A stretch of DNA of 64,000 nucleotides from Paramoeba atlantica (lineage: Eukaryota > Discosea), in NCBI GenBank assembly GCA_977017575.1, contig CDRNVI010000043.1:372001-436000 (forward strand), in the 5' to 3' direction. Below the pieces are notes generated by a model, which saw only the letters and a list, made by a program, of their open reading frames with translations, ran no database searches and had not been told where the DNA came from. Below, one piece after another: positions 18,244 through 28,067 of the stretch. The stretch's first letter is position 1, and every line of letters starts with the position of its first letter. The position numbers and the translations under genes are program-made.

Positions 18244-19536
18244 CTACACTCCCGTTGTGGCGCTTGCTTTTGATATTGTCGATATACATTGTGTAATCAG
18301 CTCAGCACATTGCGCACCGTATTTCGGACTTTTTTCTACTCTTGAAAGCTCCTTTAACGCATCATTATACTTACCGAACTGAATAAGAAGTCTCGCAGCG
18401 CATAATGTAGAGGCATACGACTCATCATGATCACCACCGTGTAGAAGAGTCGTCATTTTTCTGTGACGAAAAGCGAAGTGCAATGCTTTTTCACATTCAT
18501 TCCTTTTTTCGTAATGGGCCCGAAGCAGTGCAAGTGTTATGCGCACATTCTCATCACCTTTCTCTAAACGATTCTCTAGGAAATTTACAGCTTCCTTCAT
18601 GAAACGAAGGGCGGCGTCCTCACGCCCGCAGCGCAGCAAGGCCAAACCTAACAGGTTCTTAGCATTTGCTGTAATCACATCTTCGTGACCCATAATGCGA
18701 ATACCCTCACGAACAGCCTGTTGTAAGACAGAAACAGCTTTCTCACTGTTGTCCAATTCAAGCAGGGTCGCGCCCCACAATTGCAAATTCTTTATTCTCA
18801 GACACGTCCATCCATGTTCATCAAGATCCAGGCTCTCTGGGTCTTTGGCCGCTGCTTTTAGCTCCATTTGTATTTCATTTTCATTCAGATCTTTGTAAGA
18901 TTCACATACAGAAGCAATAATGGGCTCGGCTTTGTCATGCTCTCCTAGCATGGAGTAGGCTTCAGCTAGCCACGAGGCAACTTGGTCCGCGTACACTGGG
19001 TGACTTTTAGGGACTTTCTCTAGTACAAGTCGAGTGCGGGTGTAATCCCCGTTAAGAGCAAAAATGGTCCCTAAATTCGCTAAGCCAACGGGATCCGTGG
19101 CAAACATAGGGTATCTCTTCAACATTCTTATAGCAATCCTCATCGCCTCATTTCCTTTGCGTTGCTTACAACTCAAAACCATTTCCAATAGTAGTTGTCG
19201 TTGCATCGAAGGATCTGCTCCTGCACATGTTCGTGCAGCTTCTAGCGCGCGTTCGGCCTCGCTCAGCCAGTAGCCTTTAAGACGATACTGAGCCTCGTCT
19301 AACCATTGAAGTTGCGAGTACTCAGATGAAATTATGCCAGTGCGTGGGGGAGATATTCGTTGAAGGTGATCCGTACTCGACCAATCCGGTTGCAGCATGT
19401 ATGGTACTTCATCCGGTGTCTGCGAGCACTCACAGCGTCGATGTGTATTGAGTAGAGCATTGCTAGACAACGACGCCGTCAAACGATTTCGCATAACACG
19501 GGAAACGCGCGAAGGCAGAAGAGCCAATTTATTCAT
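18244..19536 (-). CDS. TPR-repeat protein with likely mitochondrial presequence
   Basis: The 430-aa product begins MNKLALLPSRVSRVMRNRLT, Arg-rich and free of acidic residues for the first 30 positions, as in a mitochondrial targeting peptide. From about residue 75 onward it is all helix pairs of the TPR type, for example ANAKNLLGLALLRCGREDAA followed by LRFMKEAVNFLENRLE, and TRLVLEKVPKSHPVYADQVA. TPR proteins are scaffolds; substrate or partner cannot be read. No membrane helix is seen. The gene ends about 200 bp from the V-ATPase start. I cannot assign it to a named orthologue. Confidence 0.75.
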   Translation of the reverse strand: MNKLALLPSRVSRVMRNRLTASLSSNALLNTHRRCECSQTPDEVPYMLQPDWSSTDHLQRISPPRTGIISSEYSQLQWLDEAQYRLKGYWLSEAERALEAARTCAGADPSMQRQLLLEMVLSCKQRKGNEAMRIAIRMLKRYPMFATDPVGLANLGTIFALNGDYTRTRLVLEKVPKSHPVYADQVASWLAEAYSMLGEHDKAEPIIASVCESYKDLNENEIQMELKAAAKDPESLDLDEHGWTCLRIKNLQLWGATLLELDNSEKAVSVLQQAVREGIRIMGHEDVITANAKNLLGLALLRCGREDAALRFMKEAVNFLENRLEKGDENVRITLALLRAHYEKRNECEKALHFAFRHRKMTTLLHGGDHDESYASTLCAARLLIQFGKYNDALKELSRVEKSPKYGAQCAELITQCISTISKASATTGV

Positions 19537-19828
19537 AGCGTATAGAAGTTATGTGAACTATGTTATTAGGTTACTATAGCTTATGGATTTTTTTTAGGAT
19601 TTGCAGGAGCGTCTTTTTAGGTGGAATGTACGTGCTGACTGTTTAATCTCCTTTCAGTAATTATTCGGATACTTTCAATAATGACACACATGATATTCCT
19701 AAGAACTAAATATCATCGGTTAGTAACTTAACTTATCTTGTGAGCGTTCAAGAGTCTATGACTACTAGAAGAGTCTCATGAACGAATTTATTTTGTTCTG
19801 ATAAGAACGATGATGGATGAGCCCAAAG

Positions 19829-20731
19829 TCAAAAAGATCTAACCGGGGTTTTCGCCAATGCTGATGGTCTTTCTACAATTTTAGGGTTACCACTGGATAC
19901 AGCTCGCTCGTTAGATGGTGTGTGTAAATATCTTTTTGAGAATGCGTTGAAGACGCATTGTACACATTCAGAAGACAACCGTAGCGTGGCCTGTATTATA
20001 GATATTAGTACGACAAAAAGTTCTTTAACTACTTCACAGAATGGTGATAAAAAGGTGCGACTGTGCGGAACCCAAGTTCTGTTACGCTCGCTTGAAGCGT
20101 TCCTTTCTTCAATGTGCCTTGTTTTGTATGCAAAGTCGGGAGTTGATGATTCATACGATGTGCGTTCTCTATTTTTTTCAACAAATATCATGTCCGCGCA
20201 AGGAACAATATTTACAAACTTTACACTGCCTTTAAGCGGTATGTACCCAGTAGCATCAATGGCACTAGCTGCGTGAAAATGAGTAGGAAAACGAATATGC
20301 ATAACATTCGACATGCTAGTGTGCAAAATGACCTCTTGAATTCTTCCGTATTCCGCCAGATGCGTAAGTACCATTGATGCGTCGTCCTGTTCTACACCAA
20401 AGACAGTGACCCACGAGGAGGCCTTCGCCAATTCTGGCGGAGTTTGTGAAGACACAAATCCACTTCGTTCCTCTACTAATTCAACGTCCCTTGGTCTGAG
20501 TGTCGTAGCATCATCGACACGAAACTGGCTTGTATGATAGTCATCATGGGGTTTGAGCTCCACGCCCCATCGTCGATGAGCCGTTCGCATAACGGATGCG
20601 GCGGGAGTCGATTGCTGCGTAACGGTTCGCAAAGGTTCGGCCGATGTTTCTTGTGTTTGCGAAATAGTTTCAGAGAAAAATTTGTTGCTGGACTTCCACT
20701 CGTTTCCCGCAGTGTAGTCGAACACTCCCAT
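19829..20731 (-). CDS. NUP35: Nucleoporin NUP35/NUP53
   Basis: The 300-aa protein contains the Nup35-type RRM at about residues 103-185 (SSWVTVFGVEQDDASMVLTH, then YGRIQEVI, NVMHIRFPTHFHAASAI and GSVKFVNIVPC). This matches the diagnostic W-V-T-V-F-G-F/V and D/N-W-M-H-I-R-Y pattern; here the usual WMHIRY is VMHIRF. The N-terminal third is Ser/Thr/Gln-rich and disordered. A hydrophobic helix near residue 240 and an amphipathic segment (SECVQCVFNAFSKRYL) near the end fit the membrane-binding C-terminus that lets this nucleoporin anchor the inner ring to the nuclear envelope. A longer frame starts with TTG; the ATG at 20731 (MGVFDYTAG) is preferred. Confidence 0.9.
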   Translation of the reverse strand: MGVFDYTAGNEWKSSNKFFSETISQTQETSAEPLRTVTQQSTPAASVMRTAHRRWGVELKPHDDYHTSQFRVDDATTLRPRDVELVEERSGFVSSQTPPELAKASSWVTVFGVEQDDASMVLTHLAEYGRIQEVILHTSMSNVMHIRFPTHFHAASAIDATGYIPLKGSVKFVNIVPCADMIFVEKNRERTSYESSTPDFAYKTRHIEERNASSERNRTWVPHSRTFLSPFCEVVKELFVVLISIIQATLRLSSECVQCVFNAFSKRYLHTPSNERAVSSGNPKIVERPSALAKTPVRSF

Positions 20732-21122
20732 TTTTGTTAGGAAAAGGTCTAAAAAAGTCAAAGTATACTACATCTAAGTTTATGTAAAAGTTTCGGTCTT
20801 TGGGTTAATATTAATGCGAACTGCCTTTGTACATGGCAATCAACTTTTAACTTTTTTTTATAATACATTAGTAGTTCATTCTACATGGCAACAACATTTG
20901 CGATAATTTTCAATTAAACATTTCGTTTATGTAGTTTATGATTCGGGCTATTTCAGAAAGGGGACACGACATTCCCTTTCTTGTAGAGTATTAAAGAAAA
21001 AGCTACTAAACGTTCAAAACAAACTTGCATTGCAGTAGAATATTGCGGGATGCTGCGTAATATCGAGGCGTTTCTACTCACGTTTGACCTCATTGTAGTG
21101 CATTCGACATTCCTCTATACAC
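20732..21122. other. Intergenic, no gene seen
   Basis: AT-rich. The short phrase TACATGGCAA occurs twice (about 20832 and 20883). Nothing else recognised. Confidence 0.45.
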
Positions 21123-21983
21123 TTAGGCCACTGGTTGCACTGCCTCTTCCACAACGAGACATCGAACATCTTCCCTTAGGACTGTTGTTGTTCCTGGGGT
21201 AAATTCTATGTGTCGTGCTGGCTCGTACATCTTCTTGTTAAAGTCCTTCACATTTCGCAACGTCACAACGGTACCATCGACACGTAACACACAAAGGTCG
21301 ATACAACTTCCCGATCCCAAATCATTGAATATCCCTGCCGCCACGGCATCGCCCACTAACGCTTTACATTTCTCTTCATCCATACCATCCTCATAACGGT
21401 TTTCCAACACAGCCATCGCCGCCAGACATCCGGAGCCCATACTCACGAACGGCAGTCGATCCGTGCTCCCATGCGGGGCTACCGTCCCTAAGTAAGGCCC
21501 CCGAACATCACACCCACCCAGCACCAGGGCCGCGCTCACATGTCCCTGGTACCGATACAAGTGGTTCTTTAGCCGATTCAGGCACGACAACACGCGACTT
21601 TGTCGTCCGCTCGACAAGCGCTGCAGCGTGAGCTTCGCAGCGACCAGCGCGGTGACCTTCTCCGTGTCCGCGGCAGTGCCTGCGCCACAGCACATAATGT
21701 TAGGGGCGATAAAGTGAATCTTCTCACAGTTCTTGTCAGCAACCAGCGGGCCGTTCGTGGCCCGGGTGTCGGCGCCGAGTACCACACCACCGGAGTAGAC
21801 TGCCCCGACGATGGTGGTTCCGGTTTTAGTAAATTTGGTGGCTAGGGAGGACGGGGAGATACCGGATCCCAGGGCTTCCTTTTTTAACAGTCGAGTGTTA
21901 CGTCGGGCGTTCTCGAAATTAAACGCATCCCACGTGGAGCGAGGTGTACGAGAAGACTTTTCCGCTGCGCTGTCGTGCAACAT
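21123..21983 (-). CDS. PSMB7: 20S proteasome subunit beta type-7 (beta2, trypsin-like)
   Basis: The 286-aa precursor has a propeptide of about 55 residues, ending KTG before the catalytic Thr 56 (TTIVGAVYSGGVVLGADTRA). With that Thr as position 1, Asp17 (Asp 72) and Lys33 (Lys 88) fall where they should. The GSGCLAAMAVLENRYEDGM and GIFNDLGSGSCIDLCVLRV blocks are typical of beta2/PUP1, and a C-terminal arm follows. It is cleaved autocatalytically in the assembling core particle and cuts after basic residues. The frame is uninterrupted and slightly GC-richer than its neighbours. A strong pyrimidine tract directly precedes the ATG. Confidence 0.95.
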   Translation of the reverse strand: MLHDSAAEKSSRTPRSTWDAFNFENARRNTRLLKKEALGSGISPSSLATKFTKTGTTIVGAVYSGGVVLGADTRATNGPLVADKNCEKIHFIAPNIMCCGAGTAADTEKVTALVAAKLTLQRLSSGRQSRVLSCLNRLKNHLYRYQGHVSAALVLGGCDVRGPYLGTVAPHGSTDRLPFVSMGSGCLAAMAVLENRYEDGMDEEKCKALVGDAVAAGIFNDLGSGSCIDLCVLRVDGTVVTLRNVKDFNKKMYEPARHIEFTPGTTTVLREDVRCLVVEEAVQPVA

Positions 21984-22114
21984 TGAAGTATAAGAAATAA
22001 AAAGAAAAGGAATCTATCTAAAAAGGGTCGCATGAAGCTCAGGTATTTGAATGTTGATTGCTTCGAAAATTTTATTTCCATTTCCCCCACCCCTCTATAA
22101 ACAAGGAATATACA

Positions 22115-22669
22115 CTATTTAAGAAACATATACCGAGGGAGTTTACCGGGTACATGGACTAGCACCTGTCCTTTTCTTGCCGCAACATACGCCTTGATGC
22201 GCATTGGAACAATACTCTCGTCTCGGCCGTCCCTTATTTCGAGTGACGCAACTGGAGAACTGATTCTGTTTGGAAACACAATTGGGAAGTGATCGCCTTC
22301 TGCGTAAACTTCAAGTGTCCAGGTACCACAGGAAAGTTCGCGATCCTTCAAATGGCTTCCGGCGACGTGGACAGATTCCCTCTGCCGTCTTGAGCTATAA
22401 AATTCGTACAATTGCACTTTGTGCTGCTTTAGGCCCAAAGCGGTATATTGAGCGGTTAGCAACACATCACCTGAAACAACGTAGGGGGGAATCGAGTTCG
22501 TCTTCGAGTTCTGATGGGTACTCGTATTAGAAAGTTTGTTGTAAAGGTATTGAGCATGTTGTGTAGTTGGTTTGTGGAGCGTGTTTAGCTTGTTTGCGTT
22601 AGAAACAAAAGAGTTCCAGTGATTTCCGTAGTTTACGTGAACAACTCCTGTAAGACGGAGACTCCTCAT
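22115..22669 (-). CDS. Hypothetical protein, 184 aa
   Basis: The frame has an ATG and a protein-like second half. The first 60 residues are Asn/Thr/His/Ser-rich; the second half is mixed beta-like sequence (VSGDVLLTAQYTALGLKQHK, SCGTWTLEVYAEGDHFPIVF). There is no membrane helix. The N-terminus lacks acidic residues and could target an organelle. I recognise no family. It lies 24 bp outside the C-rich leader of the proteasome gene and 240 bp from NIF3. Confidence 0.55.
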   Translation of the reverse strand: MRSLRLTGVVHVNYGNHWNSFVSNANKLNTLHKPTTQHAQYLYNKLSNTSTHQNSKTNSIPPYVVSGDVLLTAQYTALGLKQHKVQLYEFYSSRRQRESVHVAGSHLKDRELSCGTWTLEVYAEGDHFPIVFPNRISSPVASLEIRDGRDESIVPMRIKAYVAARKGQVLVHVPGKLPRYMFLK

Positions 22670-22910
22670 AGACGTTACGACTCCAATACGTCAGTTTTGA
22701 AGTGAAGTTTACATGTGTTATAACAAAGAAATACCCAAGGAGCAATCAACCAATTTACATGAAAATGTAAATCGCCTAATATGCTTGAACAAAAGCTTAG
22801 TCTGGTATTAGGGTAATCTAGTTTTTTCTCAATTCTTCCCATTTTTAGTCTATCATGATACTCGCAGAATAAAATTTGTGTACTACGATCAGAATGATGC
22901 ACGTTCCGTT

Positions 22911-23828
22911 TCAAACTAGTCTAACAATCTCTTGGTCAGTTTCTGGACAATACACTTCGCATGCCAGATGACCAGACATGTTCTTGATGGTCGGACCCTG
23001 ATTCCCCGACTTAGTCATTTCTTGCTCTAATTTTGCCCGAAAGACATCCTTAAGGTAACCTCGCTCACTGGTGCCATGCTCCACAAGAACAACCGTAGTG
23101 CCTTGCTGTTGCATTGTCAACATGTTGTGATGAGACATCTCGCCCGTAATCACGCATGTTGCTTTTCCGGCAACAGCTTGTAGTACGGAATATCCACTTC
23201 CGGCACATATTCCGATTTTTCTCACAGAAGACTCTAAACTATGCTTGGGGGCAAGACATAGGCGAATGTTTTGGATTCCAAAGTGACGTTTAACAGCGAG
23301 TATTACAGCATGCAAAGAAATTTTTTTTTTCGAAAGTTTATTGGTGTAGCCAGTATGTTCTTGGGGTAACGTTAAAAGCATGCCTTGGCTAGGTTCGACC
23401 ACTATGGGTTCGTACACTGGCTTGCTTGACGACTCCGGGAGGGCAGCAGCAATGCCATGTGCGATCCACTCATTAATTCCTCCTGGTGCATTATCCAACG
23501 CGGTGTGTGGGGAGTAGATTGCAATGCCTTCTCGAGCGGCTCGTAATAAGGCTTCTTGCTTGGGGTCAACAGTCCGAATGCTTCGAAGCGGTGCGAAGAT
23601 AACTGGGTGGTAGCACACCAGAAAGTGTGTTTGTCGTCGCACACACTCCTCTACCACTTCACTGGTGAGATCTAGCACTATCGCGATTCGGTAGGGACGC
23701 GAAGAGGGAATGGATGTGCTGTCCAGTAGTAGTCCTACATTGTCCCACGTGGTATCGGCATAACGAAGTGGGGCAATCGTCTCCACGGCACGTACAACAT
23801 TTTGAATAAACGGATATGTGAGGTTCAT
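22911..23828 (-). CDS. NIF3L1: NIF3/DUF34 family metal-binding protein
   Basis: The 305-aa protein has all marks of the NIF3 family: WDNVGLLLDSTS near the start, the metal-binding His in LVCYHPVIFAPLRSI, SPHTALDNAPGGINEWIA, then GEMSHHNML and EHGTSERGYL near the end. Together they give the conserved dinuclear metal site. The usual position between the halves is short, as in eukaryotic members without the bacterial central insert. The biochemical role of the family remains poorly defined; database names such as GTP cyclohydrolase 1 type 2 are unproven. Length is typical. Confidence 0.93.
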   Translation of the reverse strand: MNLTYPFIQNVVRAVETIAPLRYADTTWDNVGLLLDSTSIPSSRPYRIAIVLDLTSEVVEECVRRQTHFLVCYHPVIFAPLRSIRTVDPKQEALLRAAREGIAIYSPHTALDNAPGGINEWIAHGIAAALPESSSKPVYEPIVVEPSQGMLLTLPQEHTGYTNKLSKKKISLHAVILAVKRHFGIQNIRLCLAPKHSLESSVRKIGICAGSGYSVLQAVAGKATCVITGEMSHHNMLTMQQQGTTVVLVEHGTSERGYLKDVFRAKLEQEMTKSGNQGPTIKNMSGHLACEVYCPETDQEIVRLV

Positions 23829-24128
23829 TGGTTATGCAGAACTAACAAAACAGCGTTATGCAAATGATTGATATTCGAAATGGCAATTTTCAAAATTGAA
23901 TTTTCTTAAAATAGTAATGAACAATGCTTAAAATACATGTGTACGCTCGCTGGCACCCGAGGTCGTATCGAACTCCGCGTTGTCGATTTCCCTCTCTTTT
24001 ACTTTCTAAGCAATAACCCTCTCTCTAATAGGCCCATTTTAATAAATCTTCTAATAATCCCATTTTCTTCCTTTGTGCTAAATGCCCATAATATCAAAAG
24101 GATTTTATAGAGTGTGATTAAGAAAATT

Positions 24129-25961
24129 TTACCAAGGGATTTCCTTGTAATCCTTCCAAAATTTTCCATTCTCTGTGCTTTCTGTATAAACAAGATCCAG
24201 ACATCTCGCGGCTGCGTCAATTTCATCCAGCGGACATAACATATTTTCTCGAAGCCGATGCGCCCTTTTCTGTATAGGCGATTCATCAGTAATCCAACCT
24301 GTATCTATGCTATTCATATAAATATTGTCGTGGGCGTAATCTGCAGCCGATGTTCTGGTCATCATATTTAAGGCGGCTTTAGCCATATTCGTATGAGGAT
24401 GAGTTGTGAGCTTATGGCGATAAAACATGCCCTCCATAGCAGACACATTCACAATGTAGCGTTTTCCCTTTCCCCGTAAAAGTGATGGTTTTAACTTGGA
24501 GTTGATGATAAATGGAGCCAAGGCGTTAATTGCCATCACTTCCGCTGCCTCAGAACCCTTTACTTGATTTAATTTCAGGGTCCAAGAATTTTCCTTTCGT
24601 ACGTCAGTATATTCTTGAAATGCATCATACTGATCAAATTTAGGCTGGTTCTCATCAGAGTTTGATGCTCGAGTTATACAAGTGGAAGTTCCGCTACCGC
24701 CGGATACCAGAACCTCTGTGTCCGTTGTTGCATGCTGCTGAAGCAATGGCCATGAATCCTTTATTTCTCGCGTGCAGTCCTCAAGTCGTGCAATAGAATC
24801 TGAGGAATTCTCTTGGTAAAAACGATACCATTCTAAAACTCCCTTTCCTTGAAGTCGTCCATAAATAGTATCAAATATTTGATGCTCTTGGCTACGAAGA
24901 CCTTGTGAATACTGAGCTGGTCGCTGTATAGTTTGTGCAGCGTTGTTCATAATCAAATAAATTTCTGGAAATCGGTCTGTGATAAAAGAACAGAACTGTG
25001 TTACCATCCATAAATCTCGCATGTCAAGACAGAATAAATGCAGTCGGTCTTTCCATTCACTGTAGTCAGGCTCACTGGAAAATCTTATGTAGCTATCTGC
25101 CACGAAACGCGTTGTGCCTATGACTTCCGCCCCGTTCCGCAACAAGGAAAGAACAATTGCGTATCCTATCTTGATTCGACATCCTGTGACGAGACAAACT
25201 TTTTGACTCATGTCCCTCTGTTGAACTCTTTTTGCATAGTTGAATTCGGCACATGAGGGGCACAGACTATAGTAGAAATGGTGTAAGGTAGTATAGCGCT
25301 GCTTGCATATATGACACTTCTGCCAGCGATTCATTTCCCAGCTGCCATCTACTTCATCTCCAGCGTCCCCTTTCGGATTGTGTTCTTCGTTTTGAGTAGT
25401 TTCCAAATCATCCATTGGTTTACGCACATCCGGGGCAAGACTCGCTGCGCTTTCTAAAAGTTTAGTGTGATCTCCGACTTCCTCGAGCACAAGAGGATTT
25501 GCTGTCGAAAGCAGTTCTCTAAGAGCTTTATCCCTTTCTTGTTTCATTCCTGCGCGTTGAATACGTTGCCTGTCTTCTGCAAGCATTTGTCGCGCTTTTG
25601 CCTTTCGTTCCTGCTTCGTAAGTTTTGTCCATATAGAAAAATGTTTTCGCGAGCTTACTGTATCTCTGCTGATCATGGTATAGAGCCGTGTTTGGGCCAA
25701 ATATTGATCTCCTACGTACAATTCAGGATGCTCAGAAAGTATCCGCACTACTTTGCTCGTAATTTCAAGTTCAGAAAAAGTAAAACCCCATCTTTTTTCC
25801 CTTTCTTCCATCGTCATGGTTGATTGCTCTTGAAGCGTTGAGTCATCAAGCACCACAGGGCCACCATTTTGAATTCGCTTTTCCTTCAAGGTCTGTTTCG
25901 CATCGTAATTCGCACACAGCTCATTCAGATCTTCTTCAGAAATGCTAGGAAGTTCGTTCAT
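24129..25961 (-). CDS. Short-chain dehydrogenase/reductase with N-terminal helical and zinc-ribbon region
   Basis: The 610-aa protein starts at MNELPSISEEDLNELC; a longer frame begins with TTG. Residues 1-215 are charged and helical. Near 220-250 is a four-Cys zinc ribbon (CHICKQRYTTLHHFYYSLCP, then SCAEFNYAKR). The SDR domain follows: VTGCRIKIGYAI (a TGxxxxIG cofactor loop) and NNAAQTIQRPAQYS, then an insert of about 150 residues. The end reads VNVSAMEGMFYRHK and HPHTNMAKAALNMM. The usual YxxxK Tyr is replaced (TNMAK), which I recall also in related zinc-ribbon SDRs of plants and bacteria, with FY of the preceding segment nearby. Substrate unknown. Confidence 0.82.
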   Translation of the reverse strand: MNELPSISEEDLNELCANYDAKQTLKEKRIQNGGPVVLDDSTLQEQSTMTMEEREKRWGFTFSELEITSKVVRILSEHPELYVGDQYLAQTRLYTMISRDTVSSRKHFSIWTKLTKQERKAKARQMLAEDRQRIQRAGMKQERDKALRELLSTANPLVLEEVGDHTKLLESAASLAPDVRKPMDDLETTQNEEHNPKGDAGDEVDGSWEMNRWQKCHICKQRYTTLHHFYYSLCPSCAEFNYAKRVQQRDMSQKVCLVTGCRIKIGYAIVLSLLRNGAEVIGTTRFVADSYIRFSSEPDYSEWKDRLHLFCLDMRDLWMVTQFCSFITDRFPEIYLIMNNAAQTIQRPAQYSQGLRSQEHQIFDTIYGRLQGKGVLEWYRFYQENSSDSIARLEDCTREIKDSWPLLQQHATTDTEVLVSGGSGTSTCITRASNSDENQPKFDQYDAFQEYTDVRKENSWTLKLNQVKGSEAAEVMAINALAPFIINSKLKPSLLRGKGKRYIVNVSAMEGMFYRHKLTTHPHTNMAKAALNMMTRTSAADYAHDNIYMNSIDTGWITDESPIQKRAHRLRENMLCPLDEIDAAARCLDLVYTESTENGKFWKDYKEIPW

Positions 25962-26250
25962 TTCACATGTGGAGCCTTTACTTCGAAAATATGATAAAGA
26001 AGAGAAGACAACACCACTGGCAATGGGCGATAGACGTGCTTTAAAGTAATTTCCCAAGCGATACAGCCAAACGTGAAAAATTGCCAGTGTTTCCTAAATA
26101 AACCCCCCACCCCCAATAGGATAGGGGGTACAAGCAAGGTCGTACGGTGGTGTGCGAAACAAAAATACATACGTGTAAATTTATGATGCCTACATAATAT
26201 CTTGTTGGTAGGCACCCAAAAATAGAATAGCAAACCCACACGAATGCAAA

Positions 26251-27462
26251 CTATTCTTTAGGATAGTAAACGTCCCAAAGCGTAAGCCCATGCGCTGGTG
26301 CCGGTTCTGGGCGAATTCGGTTTTGTTCTCTACCTGGTTGAAAACCTTTGCTAAGAAAGTACTCGATTTCAGTCAAACTCCAAGCTCCGTTCCCCACCAT
26401 CACCAAAGCGGCAACCATGTTTCTTAGTTGGCTCCTTAGAAATGACTTCCCGCTGATCCATATCAGAACCTCGTCTCCTTGTTTTGTCACTCTTATTTTT
26501 TCTACTGCTTTCACAGTATAAACTGTACCATGTCGGCGCAAACATCTCGTCACACGGTGATCCGCAAATCCACCAAAATCATGTTCGCCTTCCATCAGCA
26601 GGGCGGCTTTTTGCATTAGGGGAACGTCCAGCGCGCGGTCGACGTGCCACTGCATATTACCGTCGTCGAGGAGTGGGTAGGCTATACGATTCAGAATGCG
26701 ATACACGTATGTCCGCCTTAACACACTCCTGGCAGCGTGAAATCCTTCTTCGGCAGGAGAGAAGGATAAAATCGCAATCTCGTCCTCCCGTTTCTTTAAC
26801 CATGCTCGGCATCTTTGTAGGAAATTTCGAGGCGCAGGAAGGATGTGGTCAGCTGGAATATCGACATGACAGGTAAGCGAACGGCAGTGAATGCCCTGTT
26901 CCGGCACCGCTGAAGCCATTACGTCCACAGGCCCCAAGTCGCATGCAATACTAACTGTGTCCTCCACCGCTTCTTGGACCGTAGGAAGGGATGACTTAAG
27001 TTGTCGCCGTAGCCACCCATAGTATTTCGTACCTTTGTACTGAATCTCGAGCTTGTGTCGCGCATACCCCTCGGCAGGCTGTTGAGTTCCGGGGATAACA
27101 GGAACAATCTCTGGTGTGCTGCGAAGCAGAGGAAATACGTGAAAGGCGTCATCCACCACTAAGTCAGTAGCAGATATTGATGTTTCGGACGGCTGTGTAG
27201 GATGTTCTTCCTCTTTAAGGAGCTCTGATTCTTTTTGAGTATCCACGATACATGGAGCAGTATTTCTTGACGGCTTGTTAAAGAGTTTTTCAAGTCGAGT
27301 AGAGTTCTCTTCGTCTAGGTCATTCTTTGTTGCAATTTTGCCACCTTTCGACCCCTTAGTGCTGTATCTGCGGCAGAATTTGTTGTTGAAAGAGGTATTA
27401 AAAACTCTGCCACTCCCCGTTCTCATAAAGTACCTCAAGCTGTCGGAGAATACATTGTACAT
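26251..27462 (-). CDS. TruA-family tRNA pseudouridine synthase-like protein lacking the catalytic Asp
   Basis: The 403-aa protein starts MYNVFSDSLRYFMRTGSGRV, basic and Ser-rich as for mitochondria. A TTG-started extension is rejected. The TruA fold begins at ARHKLEIQYKGTKYYGWLRR, followed by TVQEAVEDTVSIA. The family motif RTDAGVHA corresponds here to VPEQGIHC, so the nucleophilic Asp is Glu and the Arg-Thr pair is lost. The second domain (FHAARSVLRRTYVYRIL, HDFGGFADH, GKSFLRSQLRNMVAALVMVG) is well conserved, including the Tyr and basic residues around the active site. Either activity is altered or the protein works as an RNA chaperone. Confidence 0.88.
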   Translation of the reverse strand: MYNVFSDSLRYFMRTGSGRVFNTSFNNKFCRRYSTKGSKGGKIATKNDLDEENSTRLEKLFNKPSRNTAPCIVDTQKESELLKEEEHPTQPSETSISATDLVVDDAFHVFPLLRSTPEIVPVIPGTQQPAEGYARHKLEIQYKGTKYYGWLRRQLKSSLPTVQEAVEDTVSIACDLGPVDVMASAVPEQGIHCRSLTCHVDIPADHILPAPRNFLQRCRAWLKKREDEIAILSFSPAEEGFHAARSVLRRTYVYRILNRIAYPLLDDGNMQWHVDRALDVPLMQKAALLMEGEHDFGGFADHRVTRCLRRHGTVYTVKAVEKIRVTKQGDEVLIWISGKSFLRSQLRNMVAALVMVGNGAWSLTEIEYFLSKGFQPGREQNRIRPEPAPAHGLTLWDVYYPKE

Positions 27463-28067
27463 GCAGGTAATGCAGATAGCAATAAGAATGCTTACCCAAT
27501 AAAGCAATAAGAATCCTTGCTTTACCAGACTAAAATTCTCTTCTCTTGTTATGATTTGTCTACAAAGTACGTAAAACTATTTCATATATCATGTAAATCT
27601 TTTATATTTATACGCTTCACGAATAATCTTCGCTAAAAGAATTGGCTTCCTCGTATACGCTTACCCTATGAGCGCATCCAAGAGAATAAATATAAATACA
27701 CAAAGACATAATTTACATATTTAAATCATAAATTAAGAGTGTCGCCTATGATAGTCGATACAAGATACCCATCACTCTAATCGCGTTCCACACTTTCTGT
27801 CAGTTTAACAGACACTTAATTTATAAATGCACATGTGTTTGGCCAACGAAAAGTCGGGTCTAAACGTGCAAGGCACAATGTATAGAAAGAAAACGTCAGT
27901 CACATAACTTCAGTATAGTCGAAAATCAAGCAAAACGTACACGCATCCGCACGGTACGTCTTGTGTGACGCAGGGAGAAGGAAAAATGTTTTTACACGAC
28001 AAAAACGCTAACGTGTATTTGGCGTCCATTTAAATCATTTATACATCCTACAAATCATTTGTGCATC
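27463..28067. other. Intergenic, about 600 bp, no gene seen
   Basis: AT-rich, without a coding frame of note on either strand and without a tRNA-like B box. It is one of the longest gaps in the window apart from the repeat island. Confidence 0.45.

Noticed and set aside
23999-24286. 95-codon minus frame overlapping the end of the SDR gene
   Set aside because: Shadow of the SDR 3' end in another frame, AT-rich composition.
26101-26130. C-run/G-run (ACCCCCCACCCCCAATAGGA and on) near the SDR start
   Set aside because: Short, no TA-flanked inverted ends and no iterated unit; too weak to call a C-run element.
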